Below, one piece after another: positions 32,390 to 43,941 of a stretch of DNA of 64,000 nt. The DNA comes from Scilla litardierei. Taxonomy: Eukaryota; Streptophyta; Magnoliopsida; Asparagales; Asparagaceae. The translations under genes and the position numbers were made by a program. Location of the stretch: positions 282,784,165 to 282,848,164 of the forward strand of contig CM061142.1 in assembly GCA_030789695.1 (NCBI GenBank), written 5' to 3'. Every line of letters starts with the position of its first letter. Positions within the stretch are counted from its first letter, which is position 1. The notes under the pieces were generated by a model. The model did no database searches and was not told where the DNA came from. It worked only from the letters and a program-made list of their open reading frames with translations.

Positions 32390-33118
32390 TATTTATGGGT
32401 GTTTTCTCAACCCTGACGTTGTTGGGTGATCTTTGAAGATGGTGGGGTTGCAACAGCTGGGGTAGGACACTGGCGGCTGATTGGACCCTGGGTGGGCTAT
32501 TCCCGGTCGATCAAGGCTCTATCCGTTAATGGATGATGGTTGACCCCGACGGGAGAGCCGAATCCGAGCTATCACAGGGAAACCTTCAGCTTCCTGCACC
32601 ACGAATATCTCGTTAGGGAGGGTCGGATCTGAAGTCCGACCTAATCCCCTCCGATGCTTAATTCTGATGGTGACTCAAGGAGGCTTGTGGTAACTATAGC
32701 CGATTTGTTGGGAGACCAACCAATAGTTACAGTGTCTAGCAATGGAGGAAATGTAAGACTTTAAGTCGAGCAGATACTAGGAAATTGTTTCAGAAGTTGT
32801 CCAAGCATCGTGTCTGTCCCAAATTGTGTGGGGTCCCCCCTCTCATTGTTCGAGAGACTTTTTATAGGCTGGACGTTAAAGGGTAACGTCAGAGCCTTTA
32901 AGGTGCCTCATTGCTTGAGGTGTCGCCATTGATGACGAGCTAACGGTCGGTCATTTGAATGCTTCCGTTACGAGTTGATGTTTTAAATGAAGAAGTCCAA
33001 CGGTCAGCCGAGCTGTCATTTTAAATGAGCAGACGATCGACCTAACATGGGTGCCTCAGGTTTGTTGGGTAGGAGTTGTGGGCCTTACTAGGCCAAAGCT
33101 GATAATAATGCAGTAACA
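32390..33118 (-). repeat. 3' LTR of the gag-only Gypsy element
   Basis: Plus-strand ends TATTTATGGG and GCAGTAACA correspond to TGTTTACGGG and GCTGTATCA of the partner. Confidence 0.8.
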
Positions 33119-33364
33119 ATGGCTCTCATCTACCGAGGTCGATCATCGTGATGGTGGAGGTTGAGTAGGTTTGATCCCTGGCTTTAAAATGGGTAGCATT
33201 ATAGTTCTTTCTATCATCTTCTATTTGCAAATGATTAATTGTCTTTCACAAGCTAAATCTAAGGAGTGTCAGCAAGTTATGCATCATTTCTATTTTTTGA
33301 TTATTGATCAAATGATCAACACATTACCTGGAAGTCAGCAGTCGAAGCAAGGTTGGCCGAGAGC

Positions 33365-33915
33365 GATTTACATTCATATAGCTAGATCGGCCCGTGAGGG
33401 AGTGGCCCCCGATCATATAACCGACAAGCCCGCGAGGTCTTCTGACGGTTATCCCCAATCGTATAGCTAGATCAGTCCGCGAGGGAGTCAACTCCGATCG
33501 TATAGCCGACCAGCCTACGAGGTCTTCTGATATTCACTGATCGTATACCGAGGGAGTGGCCCATGCTCTTATAGCCGACCAGTTCGCGAGATCTTCTGAC
33601 ATTCCCCGATCGTATTCCTAGATCGCCTGTGAGGGAGTGGCCCCCGATCGTATAGTCGACAAGCCCGCGAGGTCTTTTGATTTATCCTCGATCGTATAGC
33701 TATATCAGTCCCGAGTGTGTCACCCCGATCGTATAGCCGACCAGCCTGCGATGTCTTCTGACATTTTCCGATCATATAGCTAGATCGGCCCGTAATGGAG
33801 TGGCCCCCAATCATATAGTCGACCAGCTAGCGAGGTCCCTGATCGTAAAGCTAGATCGTCCCGCGAGGGAGTGACCCGCGATCGTATAACTGACTAGCCT
33901 TCGAGGTCTTCTGAT
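33365..33915. repeat. Minisatellite, about 7 copies of a 70-84-bp unit
   Basis: The recurring unit is GATCGTATAGCTAGATCGGC, then CCGCGAGGGAGTGGCCCC, then CGATCGTATAGCCGACCAGC and CGCGAGGTCTTCTGACATT. Each unit holds two GATCGTATAG half-units. Copies start near 33373, 33457, 33538, 33607, 33688, 33769 and 33838. Confidence 0.85.
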
Positions 33916-33918
33916 GAT

Positions 33919-34329
33919 CTGTAGACCTGTACGCTTTAGAGAAGGTAAAGTGGGAGGCCGATCAAAATGCTCTCTAGGAGCGTATTTGTCGAAGGTATAT
34001 CAGCTCGGCAAGATGTTATCTTCTTTGAAGAAAAAATAAACAGAGAAACTGATATAGAAAATAGCACATGGATTTGCTTAGTGTACTTGTTTTTTACCGA
34101 TAATGTATTCACAGATGCATTGCCTTTCAAGGACGGACATGAATATCCTTAGGATCTCTTCTGATTAGATTATCCTTAGTAGCTCTTATAGGTTATCCCA
34201 TCTGACCAGCGTATCCATGGGAGCTCTTCTGGCTGGCGCTTCCTATGCCACTATATACTGCTTCGCTTTGGTAAGGAGCTGATCCAAGATGTGATGGGAT
34301 CTATGGTGCAGAGCGAGTTCGTCAAGTTT
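33919..34329. other. Non-coding part of the gag-only Gypsy interior
   Basis: Short open runs only. No protease or pol motif. Confidence 0.5.
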
Positions 34330-35206
34330 TCACATCGAACCCCCTTCTTGAGTGCAACGATGGTTACCGTGCCACTGTAGCTCGATGTTCAGCCTCTTTA
34401 AATGGAAGCGTTTCAGGAAGCTTCTTAACGTCTCCCACTCTCTTTGCACTGAGGTGAAGAGGTGATCTGAGCTCTGCTTCCTCCTCCCTGCAATGAATTG
34501 TTGGCAGAAGGCTTGGGCCAAGCTCTTGAACGACCCAATAGACCGATTGGAAAGTCCATTGTACCACGCCTTCGAGGCCTTCTGTAGAGTTATTTGGAAA
34601 GCCCGATAGAGGAGGGTGTCTTCGGCCCACTGTATCTCCATCACTTCTTTATAGTTTTGGATGTTTTCACACAGATCGCTTGAGCCATCATATTTGTCTT
34701 GGTCGGGCATCTTGAATCTAGGCCGCGGCGGGGCCGAGGTGATTTTCTTCTTCAAGGGGTTTGCTCCTTATCCGAACTGTTAGGAGAGCTCGGATGGCGA
34801 GGGCGGTCTCTCGAGCCTTCCTTTTGATGTCTGCGTGAGGCCCACGGTGAAAGCTACGACTTTGCCAACGAAAAATTTCTCTTTGTCGATCATTATCCGG
34901 AGAAGGATGGTGGTCCTTACCTCCACGAGTGAGGGCCGCGGGCCCATGTGACCAGCTGTAGTTAGGAGGACTAGTGGGCTCGCGGTTGACTTGGGATATG
35001 AACCTGTCAATCATTCTATCATGATAGTTAGGCGCTTGAATATTAACGATTACCTCCTGTAAGAAAGTATGGAACTGCTTCAAAGTCACAAATTGCGGTT
35101 TGGACATTCCAGGAGTGGAAGAACTAGGATCCACAGGGTGCGGCGTAGCATTTGCCACCCTTACGGTAATTGGCCTTTTAGGCCCTTGATTAGTGGGTCG
35201 AGTCAT
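34330..35206 (-). pseudogene. gag: Gypsy gag with a frameshift
   Basis: The ATG at 35206 (MTRPTNQGPKRPITVRV) opens 162 codons of the N-terminal region with RETALAIRA and charged linkers. A frameshift near 34740 moves the reading into a second frame (to 34330). That frame contains the Retrotrans_gag core: FKMPDQDKYDGSSD, WAEDTLLYRAFQITLQKASK, AWYNGL, SFKSLAQAFCQQF, LRSFLKRFHLKRLNIEL. The core order and spacing are typical of Gypsy gag. A zinc knuckle and protease are not seen downstream. It would encode a capsid protein; this copy is non-functional. Confidence 0.85.
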
Positions 35207-35240
35207 CTTTAGTGTGAGTGAAGACGTGGATGTTAACTCG

Positions 35241-35259
35241 TTCCTATAGACGGCGCCAA
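35241..35259 (-). other. Primer-binding site of the Gypsy element
   Basis: Minus strand TTGGCGCCGTCTATAGGAA, 1 bp inside the LTR. TGGCGCCGTC... is a common plant Gypsy primer site. I do not assign the tRNA. Confidence 0.7.
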
Positions 35260-35260
35260 T

Positions 35261-36029
35261 TGTTTACGGGTGTTTCTTACCCCTGAGGTTGTTGGATGAT
35301 CTTTGAAGATGGTAGGGTTGCAGCAACTAGGGTTGGAGGATGCTGGCAGTTGACTGGATCCTGGATGGGCTAACCACCGGTCGATCAAGGATCGATCCAT
35401 CAATGTATGATGGTTGACCCCGGCAGGGGTCAATGAATGATAGTTGACCCCGGCAGGGGAGCCGAAGCCCAGCTATCATCGGGAAACCTTCAGTTTCCTG
35501 CAACACGAATAGCTCGTTAGGGATGGTCGGACCTGGGGTCGGACCTAATCCCATCTGATGCGTAAGTTAGATGGTGACTCAAGGAGGCTCGTGGTTATTA
35601 TGTCTGATCTGTTGGGAGACCAACCGATAGTTATCGCGTCGAGCTATGTAGGAAATGTAAGAGTTTAGGTGAAGTAGATACTAGGAATGGTCTCAGAAGT
35701 TGTCCGAGGATTGTGTCTGTCCTAGATTGTGTGGGGTCCCCCACTCATTGTCAGATAGACTTTTTACACTTTTTACAGGCTGAACATTAGAGGGTAATGT
35801 TCGAGCCTTCAAGGTGCTTCATTGCTTGAGTTGTCGCCATTGATGCCGAGCTATCGGTCGATCCTTTGAATGCTTTTGTTATGAGTTGACGCTTTAAATG
35901 AGGAAGCCTAACGGTCAGCCAAGCTGTCATTTTAAATAAACAGATGAGTGACCTGGCGTCGGTGCCTAAGGGTTGTTGGGCCGGAGCTGTGGGCCTTATT
36001 GGGCTAGAGCTAATAATAATGCTGTATCA
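35261..36029 (-). repeat. 5' LTR of the gag-only Gypsy element
   Basis: 769 bp. Part of the extra length relative to the partner is a local duplication of TTGACCCCGGCAGGGG at about 35413-35462. Confidence 0.8.
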
Positions 36030-36269
36030 GGAAGAACAAGCACAAAAAGTGGTTTTAGGATGAGCTTGCGTCATACTAACCAAGATAAATATTAGCTCAC
36101 AATTGGCATTAATTCGACAAGAATGGGTGAATCCATACCAACAAATTTCAACGATGACGAGGATGATGACGTTATAGTGTCGACAATTTGAATCATCAAT
36201 AAATTTCTTAACTAGCATAACAATCAACAAAGAATTGACAATGATATGATCAGATGACATATAATGAAA
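36030..36269. other. No feature seen
   Basis: 240 bp of flanking sequence before the Helitron array. No ORF supported. Confidence 0.35.
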
Positions 36270-36439
36270 TGTATAATACATTTGGGGGTGCTTTTGAATG
36301 TGATTGTTGACTAGGACAAGCTGACTAGGACAAATGGGTTGATAGAAAGACGGCTATGATTTAATTTTTAAGGAATCAACGGTTAGGATGATAGTTTGTA
36401 AAATTTTTTGAGGGGGAAAACTTTCTATTTTGGTGGAAA

Positions 36440-36733
36440 AATTGAAGAATTTGAAATTTGGGAGATTAGACCCTTGAGTGGAAAATCTCAGACGCCAACT
36501 CTCTCTTTACCCACAAAAAAACCTCAGCCCTTAAACCACTCTATCTACTGGAAACTCCCAAAAACCTTCGAATTGCTCCCATTCGTTGTCGTCAGCGATT
36601 CGAGGCTGCAAGAACGACTTGAGACAATTCGAAGTCTGTAAGATCCAGATCCCTTCGTCACCCGCCCGTGAGATCGGGTGCCGGTGCCGATCATCCCAAG
36701 GAGCCGCATCACAAGATGTTCCGATACATCCCA
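36440..36733 (+). other. Exon-like segment 1 in Helitron 1
   Basis: Balanced-composition sequence ending in a CCCA|GTAAGC donor-like junction at 36733/36734, followed by T-rich sequence. It may be a captured first exon or leader. No recognisable protein. Confidence 0.3.
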
Positions 36734-37783
36734 GTAAGCTCACTTCGTTTGACTCTGGATTTCTGGACCTTTATAAAAGAATTTTTTTTAAAGATTTTAC
36801 TTTTAATTTGAATATGTTGCATGTTGTAATTCGCAAGAGGCTGTTGCGACAGAGCCTTCGCATCTAGAACCTCTGCATTTTAAAAAGAATTTTGGGACCC
36901 TTTTAAAATCTAGAACCTTTGCAGAGATTGAGCTTCTCGCATTCACGGGCTTTGAAGAAATTGAGGTCAAGTGCATGTTGTTCTTCAAAATCCAATCAAA
37001 AAACTAGGGAGGAAGTCAGCAGCTCTGCAAATGATGCGTTCCCATCTATGGTCAGAATTTTTCTTCTTCATTCATGTTTTCTTCACTTTGTTGCACAATT
37101 TGTGGAAATCCACTTCAACTTATGCATAATTTGCAGTTAGTGAGGTGGAAAAATGAAAACAAATTTTACATAGTAAGAAATTTAGGTTTTGGTAGCTTGT
37201 GGTCATAATTATGCATAGAATGGGTAAATAAGGCATATCCTAATGACCCATTAAAAATTAATCTTTTTAAATTTGCTCATGGAATTGGAAGATAAGACTC
37301 ATATTCTTATCAGTTTTATAGATATATAATTTTGATTTTGGCATGTAGGTAACTGGGAATGTACTTTTTTGATGAAAAACTGGAGCTTTATATCTGAGGC
37401 TTAGGGCACAGTTGAAGAGATTCACATCTATCGATTAAGCTCTGTGAAGATGTTCTGGCAAATGACCGGATTGTCTGCCAATTCTCCCGTAAGTTTCCGT
37501 CGACTCTTCAATCACTTGGATACTTTGACTTGTTCGGTTTTGGGGTTTAAAGCCGTGATTTGATTTATGCAATCCGCCGACTCCCGTAAGTTTCTGCCGA
37601 CTCTTCAATCCACTAACTCCCGTATGTATGCTTTGATTTGTTCTGTTCAAGTGATGGAGTTGTTAATGAGAGCATGTAATTGATTAGCACGAATCTATTA
37701 TATAGGAAGAATTAAACATCAGAGATGATTTGTTATGTTTTCATCAAATTCAGTTGGTTGGTTATAGGGTTTAGGGTAGTGAT

Positions 37784-38239
37784 AGGGGTGGCAAACGGGC
37801 GGGTCGGGTCGGGTTCGGGTCGGGTCAGGTTTGACCCGACCCGAATAAGGGTAAACCCGAATCCGACCCGAATTAAATTCGAGTCAGGGTTCGGATACCC
37901 GTACCCGACCCGGCCGTAACCCAGGTGACCCGTACCTGACCCGGTTTGTCTTACGGGTCGGGTACGGGTCGGGTTCGGGTTGGGTTTGGTGTGAAAGAGT
38001 AGTTATTTTGCAAAAAAGGTCGGGTCCAGGTCGGGTTCAGGGTGAAAAAGTGAAAATATGGGTCGAATTCGGGTCAACCGGGTCGAGGGGTCAAACCCGT
38101 ACCCGACCCGGATTTTTATCCGGGTCGGTCGAGTTGACCTGAATTCGACCCGACCTGGATTGGCCCCTACCCATACCGGACCCAAGAGGCCGGGTTCGGG
38201 TCGGGTCGGGTCGGGTCGGGTCTATTTTGCCACCCCTAG
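37784..38239. mobile_element. hAT-type MITE made of GGGTCGGGT repeats
   Basis: The ends AGGGGTGGCAAA and TTTTGCCACCCCTAG are inverted. The 8-bp duplication GTAGTGAT (37776-37783 and 38240-38247) is perfect and fits hAT. The 456-bp interior consists mostly of GGGTCGGGT and ACCCGACCC runs in both orientations, so each strand can fold back. G-quadruplex formation is also plausible. No coding. Confidence 0.9.
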
Positions 38240-38249
38240 GTAGTGATAT

Positions 38250-39119
38250 GGATTAGGTAATATAAATTTGATATTTTGTTCTTCACAACATAAAATTATA
38301 AAATATGGTAATAATAAGAAGAAACGAAGCTTGAAAATTTGATTATTTTTGGATTCTGGTTCACATGTAATTTGAAACTTTGCTGGAATGAGATTGATGT
38401 ATTTGTATTGGGGAAAGCAACAGCAGTGGATGAGCGCACATTTGTGTATTGTTATTTTATCATTCTAAATTTGCTGGCGTACCATTCATTTTTAATATTT
38501 GTACCTTTAACTTACACTTGCATACTTATCTTTTCCCCCCTTCTGTTTTCTCTGGCTTCAAATTAATTTCCAGCTTCATGTTACCATTCATCTGAAACAC
38601 GTCTAATTCTAGCATGCATCAAATGTAGGATGTTCTATACTTTACTTGCAATTTGAAAGTGCACCTTTCTCAGACAGTCTCACTAATTGTTTTTGCATTC
38701 TACTTTATCTTTTCACAAGACAGTAATATTTGGGGGAAAATGGTTTGTTGTTATATATTTTAAAGAAATTTCAGGTGTTTTGATGAAATTTGCTTCCAGT
38801 TGTTCAATTCTTATCAGTAATTTTGTTTGCTTGAAAATTGCTGGAATTTTGTGGTTTTGATGAAAATCGCTGAATGTGGGCAAACAATTTTCATCAAATT
38901 ATCGCTCATGCATAAATTCCAGGTGTTTTGATGAAAATCACTAATAAGAATTTTGTTTGCTTAAAAATTGCTGTAAAGAATTTTGGGGACAAACACCGGA
39001 AATTTGCTTGACTGGATTAGAAAAAGAAAGAGATTTTGTTTGCTCTTATCAACAATTTGATTGATTTCACTCGATGTTAGTGCATTCATTGTGTAATTTC
39101 TTTCCTTTGCGATTGGCAG
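38250..39119 (+). other. Intron-like T-rich sequence in Helitron 1
   Basis: A phrase family (TTTTGTTTGCTTGAAAATTGCTG, GTTTTGATGAAAATC) recurs around 38760-38990. There are no ORFs beyond chance. Confidence 0.35.
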
Positions 39120-39190
39120 CAAAAGCGAAGTGGGGAGCTCAAAGAGGGAAGAAAAATGGCTCTGACTACTGCTTAGAAGAGGGTGTCAGG
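39120..39190 (+). other. Exon-like segment 2 in Helitron 1
   Basis: Flanked by TTGGCAG and GTAACT splice-like junctions. Confidence 0.3.
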
Positions 39191-39592
39191 GTAACTTTTC
39201 ATCCCTAACATCATTGGTATGATTTGTGGGCACTTGGGGGTTCCTTTTAATATATGTCACCTTATGAATTTTATAGGTGATATCACAAAATAATTAGGAT
39301 TCATTGAGGATTTTTATGGTTGATTAGTGGTATAGGCGTACTTATTGAGGAAGGTCATGTAGTAAAAAGGTTTAGATTGAGATAGAATGATATGAAAGCG
39401 TATATGTTTGATATACATTTATTTGTTTGGTGCTGAGACTTTTGCTTTTGTGAAGAACTCAACATTCAAAACTATGTTACATTAGATATCCAGTGACCTA
39501 TTTTACAGTGTATCAATTTTGTAATGTGTTGTATATCGTTTGAACTTCTTGAAGATTAAGATTAATTATTTTTTGTTTTTTATTTTTACAAG

Positions 39593-39666
39593 AATCTTTG
39601 AAGACGGAGCTTCAGAAGAAATGGGAAATGTACTTTCCAAAGAGAGAATATGAAATCAAAGCATAG
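39593..39666 (+). other. Exon-like segment 3 in Helitron 1
   Basis: After a TTTTTACAAG acceptor there is a short open frame (LKTELQKKWEMYFPKREYE) ending in TAG at about 39666. It may be the terminal exon of a captured gene. The protein is not recognised. Confidence 0.3.
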
Positions 39667-40775
39667 AGTAGCCTATGGTTTGATTTCTCTCTATATTTTG
39701 AGTTTTAATAATAGGTACTTTTGCATAGACACTGCTGTTAGTGTTGGCCTTGCTTGGAATGTCTTTCGATATTTTTGGCTGTGTATATAGACTTCATTTA
39801 GTGTATGTTACCGCTGATTTTCTGGTGATCATCTTGAAAGAAAATTGCTTAAAGTAGCTAAATATTTGTACATCCAACTCTTTTGTATAAGAGTATTATG
39901 CAGTTTATCTTTTTCAATTGGAAGTGTTTCTACGTATGCAACAAATTTAATTCTGAGAGAATGCATGGCTAGAATTGAATGCTGATTATGTTTTTTGCGA
40001 CATACTTACGCTATAAAAAGGCACATTTAATTTATTTCTGTGTTCCTTTTCTCTTCACTAATTGCAATTAGCAAATGTGCTGATTATGAACTTTACTAGA
40101 TGACATTTCTAGATTTCTGTAACTCGAGCCTATTTTCACCCTTTTATTAGGACCTTGCTTCACTAAATAATTTAGCATTTCTATTGTGTGCGTAAAATTC
40201 TTAGTATCTATATGCAAGAACAAAATTTACCCATGGTGCTTGCCGAAGGATTAGTTAGGGGAGATGAGATAGTTGATGCATTTTATCCTTTTTATATCTT
40301 TATTCAAATGAATTCAAGCCAAGCATCTCATGTTTGAGACATCATTTTATGGATATGTCTATATTGAAATTGAAATGTATGGCTTTGCGCACACATATCC
40401 GTTGTGTCTATTTTTTATACAACATTTTATGGATACATCATTTTTTTGGTGGCAAACGGGTCTGGACCCACCCGTACCCAATTAGGATTTCTTGATTGGG
40501 GGGGGTCAAAAACTATGGAATTGATGTATTCACGCTAAATCGGTAAATGAGATTTGTATGTCGGATGAATGTAAAAGGGATTACATTATTTTGGGGGAAC
40601 TAAATTTTTGGATGGGGTTGCGACTAGAACAAAAGGGTGGATATAAAGACGACTGTGATTGAACCTTAGGAATCAATGTGTATGATGAGAGTTTGTGAAA
40701 ATTTTGGTGGAAACTCTAAAATTTAGGGGGAACTAAATTTAACATGAACTAAATTTTGGTGTAACTAAATATTTT
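39667..40775 (+). other. No gene recognised; Helitron interior
   Basis: AT-rich. From about 40560 onward, GGGGGAACTAAATTT repeats begin, as in other Helitron tails here. A 5'-subterminal-like segment (GCGACTAGAACAAAAGGG) is at about 40620. Confidence 0.4.
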
Positions 40776-40780
40776 GGTGC

Positions 40781-41695
40781 TGTTTCAGAGTGTTTTCTCA
40801 CTACAAAGCGTTGACCGTGGACAACCCGGTCAACGTGGTCAAGGGGCCCGTTTGGGTCCCTCGGGCGAGTCGAGTTGGTGCAGTTGAGGCTCGAGTCGGA
40901 CCAGCAGACGACGTAGAGCGCGTCGACTGGGTTGAATCGGGGTCCTCGGCTGTTGGTAGGGCGAGGGGTAGCCTCGGCCCGGGTCGAGACGCTCGGCCTC
41001 GGTCGGTTGCGCTCGGCCTCGGCGGTCGGACGACGAGGGGAAGCCTCGATCGTCCAGCTGGTTGCGTGGTCGGTGAGGGGCGGAGGGAAAGCCTCGGCCC
41101 GTGGATCTGATGCCCTCCTGCGTAGACGAGAACACTCGTCAGGGGGGCCGGACCTTGGTTCCGGCCAAATCCCCTCCGATGCCTAAGTCAGACAGAGATC
41201 TGAAAGAGGAGGCCCGGCGGAGACGGTTCGACTCGTGAGGAGATCGGAACGGCGTCTCACGGCACGAGCGGGGGAGGAAGGAGATGAAATGGGGGAACTA
41301 GGTCGTTGATGGAGTACCTTAGGTTCTAGATACCTGAGAGGCGGTCCCTTGTCCTGTCGTCCTCCTAGCCCCTTTATAGACCTCCGCCGTGATTGCCCCC
41401 GACCCACGTCGCTCGCCTGCCCTCAATCGTGCCCCCTCGATCCGCCCCCCGTCGCCGCTCCCTGCGCCATGCCAGCACCCCCCTAAACTGCCATTAAGTG
41501 GTAGCGGGATCGAGGGGGCGGTTATCGCAGGAGTGGGCGAGTGACCGGTGTGTTACCGGGGCCGGGTCGGATCGACATTTGGGGGGGTCCCCCATAGGGC
41601 CTTATCGAGTGGGCCTGAGTGCACAGATGGGCTCTTGACCGGCGGTCGGGTCTCTGGGTTCGTGTCTTTCGGGCCTCGGGCAAATAGGCGTAACA
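40781..41695 (-). repeat. GC-rich solo LTR
   Basis: 915 bp from TGTTTCAGAG to GGCGTAACA, with perfect GGTGC duplications at 40776-40780 and 41696-41700. It is GC-rich in an AT-rich host. Sequence shared with the LTR at 32390 (GGCCGGACCT..., then AATCCCCTCCGATGC) makes it a related Gypsy family. It was inserted into the Helitron tail. Confidence 0.9.
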
Positions 41696-41700
41696 GGTGC

Positions 41701-42382
41701 GAACTAAATTCTTTGGGGAAACTAAATTTTGAGGAAAACTAAATTTTTTTGAAATTTTTAGGGAAAACTAAATATTAAGGAAACTAAATTTTTGGAGGAA
41801 CTAACTTTTTTTGGGAAATCTAAATAACAATTATTGCGTTTTAATTATTGTTTGTTTAAAATTAGGTTATCCAAGATTTTGAGGGGGAATATTTTAAATG
41901 AACTGTACGTTTAATGCACGTGTTATATTTGGAGGGAACTACATTTTGGGGTGAGCTAAATTTTTTCGGGGAACTTAATTCTTTGCGGGACTTAATTTTG
42001 GTTTATTAATTTCTGGAGGAAAACTAAATAACAATTATTGAGATTTAACTATTGTTCGATTAAAATTAAGGAATATATGATTTTGAGGGGATGAATAGTT
42101 TAAATGAACTTTGCCCTTAAGGCACGGGTTATGACTAAATTTTGTAGAGAATTAAATTTTGGGGGGAATTAAATTTTTTGTAGAATTAAATTCTTTGGAG
42201 GGAACTAAATTTTTGGGGAACTAAATTTTTTGGGTAAACTAAATTCTTTGGGGAACTACATTTTGGGGGACTAAATATCAACTATTGCACTTTAATTATT
42301 GTTTGTTTAAAAATTAAAGGATCCAAGATTTTATGGGGATATTTTAAATGAACCGTGCGCTTAGGGCACGAGTTATGACTAG
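41701..42382 (+). repeat. Helitron tail with three tandem copies of the 3' end
   Basis: Segments ending at about 41928, 42135 and 42382 each contain AACTATTG.. / TTAATTATTGTTTG, AAGATTTT..GGGGA, TTTAAATGAAC, then a GC-rich imperfect inverted-repeat sequence and GTTATGACTA. Only the last finishes in CTAG. The spaces are filled by GGGGGAACTAAATTTT repeats. Confidence 0.7.
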
Positions 42383-42930
42383 TCTATTATAGATGTAATG
42401 GATGTTTTTGAATGAGTTTGTTGACAAGGACAATTGAGTTGATAGAAAGATGACTGAGATTTAATCTCGAGGAATTAATGGTTGAGTTGAGATTTTGTGA
42501 AAATTTTGAATAGAAATCTTTTGGGAGGAAATGTGTTGGGGGAAAACCAAAATTTTGAAAACTGAGCTCCCTTTATCTCTCTCTTCCAAAAAAACCTCAC
42601 GTTCTCTTCAAACAAGAGAGAAATAAAAGGGGATGTTGTTCTCCAGTAAATTTAAGAAATATGTCTCGCTCTTTCTAGATCATCATCATCCTCTTGGATT
42701 CCAATTGATTGATCCATGTCTGATGGTAACTACTTCAGTACGTGATTCTCGACGCCGGTAAGTTCAGATCGGTTGATCCGTTCATCTATCAGCCAACGAA
42801 CTTATTGTTTAATTTATTATTTAATTTATTTTTTACTGCGCTCTAGATACCTTGGTATTTTTAACATTTTTAAAAAAACTTCGTTTATGTTGAAGATGAG
42901 TTTGTTTTGGTTGATTGATTTGTTTTTCAG

Positions 42931-43001
42931 GGGTAAGCAGCCAGGGAGTTTGCAAAGCAAGGGCTGAACCTGGCATGCTTGCAATCATATCAAAATAGGC
43001 G
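42931..43001 (+). other. Exon-like segment in Helitron 2
   Basis: Flanked by TGTTTTTCAG and GTATGTAAT. The sequence is balanced in composition and embedded in T-rich introns. The product is not recognised. Confidence 0.35.
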
Positions 43002-43890
43002 GTATGTAATTGTTTCTTAGATGTATTTTGATTGGCTGATGATCATTAAAGTATTATTATGCCATCAATTTGATTAAAGATTCCTTTTAAACCTGATATA
43101 TTGCATTTTGGTTAACATATTTTTCGATTGGGTTCTGAAAATTTTCTAATCCAAGAACATTTTCGTTTACTTTAGGTTTGTGGTTTTTTATCTAGACTAC
43201 CGTGAGAAAGCTATCAATTGATGGCATAACGTATTAGGTTGGACTATATGATGTTCCATTGTTTGTCATCTTTTACCTGGAAAGCTACAGTTTGGTCATG
43301 TAATATTGTCACCTAGATTATGTTGCTCGAAGAGATTAATTTATTGGGTTAGTTTTAGTTGAGTAGAATAAATTTGGGGTCCTAGATTGGAGGCACATGA
43401 CGTAATGAGAACATTGGATTTGGAAGCGTGAATGATGTGATCTTGAGTTTGCTTGGAGGTTGTAAGCGAAACCGATCTAGACTCGAATCCGATACGACTT
43501 CTTCGACATCGTAGATATCTTAAGGTTTGAAAGCTTTGATTTTACTTTTGTTGGCGGATCCTCTGACGATTGCTCGGAAGAAATATTTGCAACTATTCCT
43601 TTAGAAGGGTAAGGAGATGTAAGAATTGGTGCCTTCATTATATGTTATTTTTGTTTTTCCCTTTCAAAGTTATTTTGGAATATTAAAATTTTTAAATACA
43701 AAGAAATAGCATAGTATATAACACACCAAGGTATCTATTATACAATTGAGGGGTATTGAGGGGTATGAGCTTCTTATTTTGTCTTTAATTACAAAATATT
43801 TTTCATGTTTTTGATGTAACAAACTTACATTCCATTGATATGAGCTTGAAGAAATGATGGTAAAAATCATTTTGTATATACATTTTGCAG

Positions 43891-43941
43891 GAAAAGCTAT
43901 GGATTTTCACCAGGAGCTGCTATTTATTAAGGAGTCACAAG
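43891..43941 (+). other. Exon-like segment in Helitron 2
   Basis: Flanked by ATTTTGCAG and GTAATTA. It encodes at most a short peptide (MDFHQELLFIKESQ in one frame). Confidence 0.35.

Larger units (their letters stand above)
32390..36029 (-). mobile_element. Gag-only Gypsy element
   Basis: LTRs at 32390-33118 (729 bp, first G mutated to A) and 35261-36029 (769 bp) lie in direct orientation and share GTTGTTGG.TGATCTTTGAAG. The sense strand is minus: a primer site is at 35241-35259 and gag lies between 35206 and about 34330. The remaining internal sequence holds a minisatellite and no protease or pol. Flanking pentamers GTGAG and GGAAG do not clearly match. LTR divergence is high, so the copy is old. 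Confidence 0.85.
36270..42382 (+). mobile_element. Helitron 1 of a head-to-tail array
   Basis: The 5' end TGTATAATACATTTGGGGG preceded by A is one substitution from the TC-starting family terminus. The subterminal GACTAGGACAAGCTGACTAG is shared with 44848. The 3' end has a GC-rich imperfect inverted repeat (CCGTGCGCTTAGGGCACG) and AGTTATGACTAG. It is interrupted by a hAT MITE (37784-38239) and a solo LTR (40781-41695). Another 5'-subterminal-like segment near 40620 suggests that two Helitrons may be merged here, so the 6.1-kb unit is provisional. No Rep/helicase is seen: it is non-autonomous. Confidence 0.55.

Noticed and set aside
33365..33915. Possible CRISPR-like array
   Set aside because: The units are contiguous tandem repeats without unique spacers, and the context is a plant retroelement.
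37800..38230. Interstitial telomere-like tract
   Set aside because: The repeat is GGGTC/GGGTCGGGT rather than the plant telomere TTTAGGG, and it sits in a clean hAT MITE.
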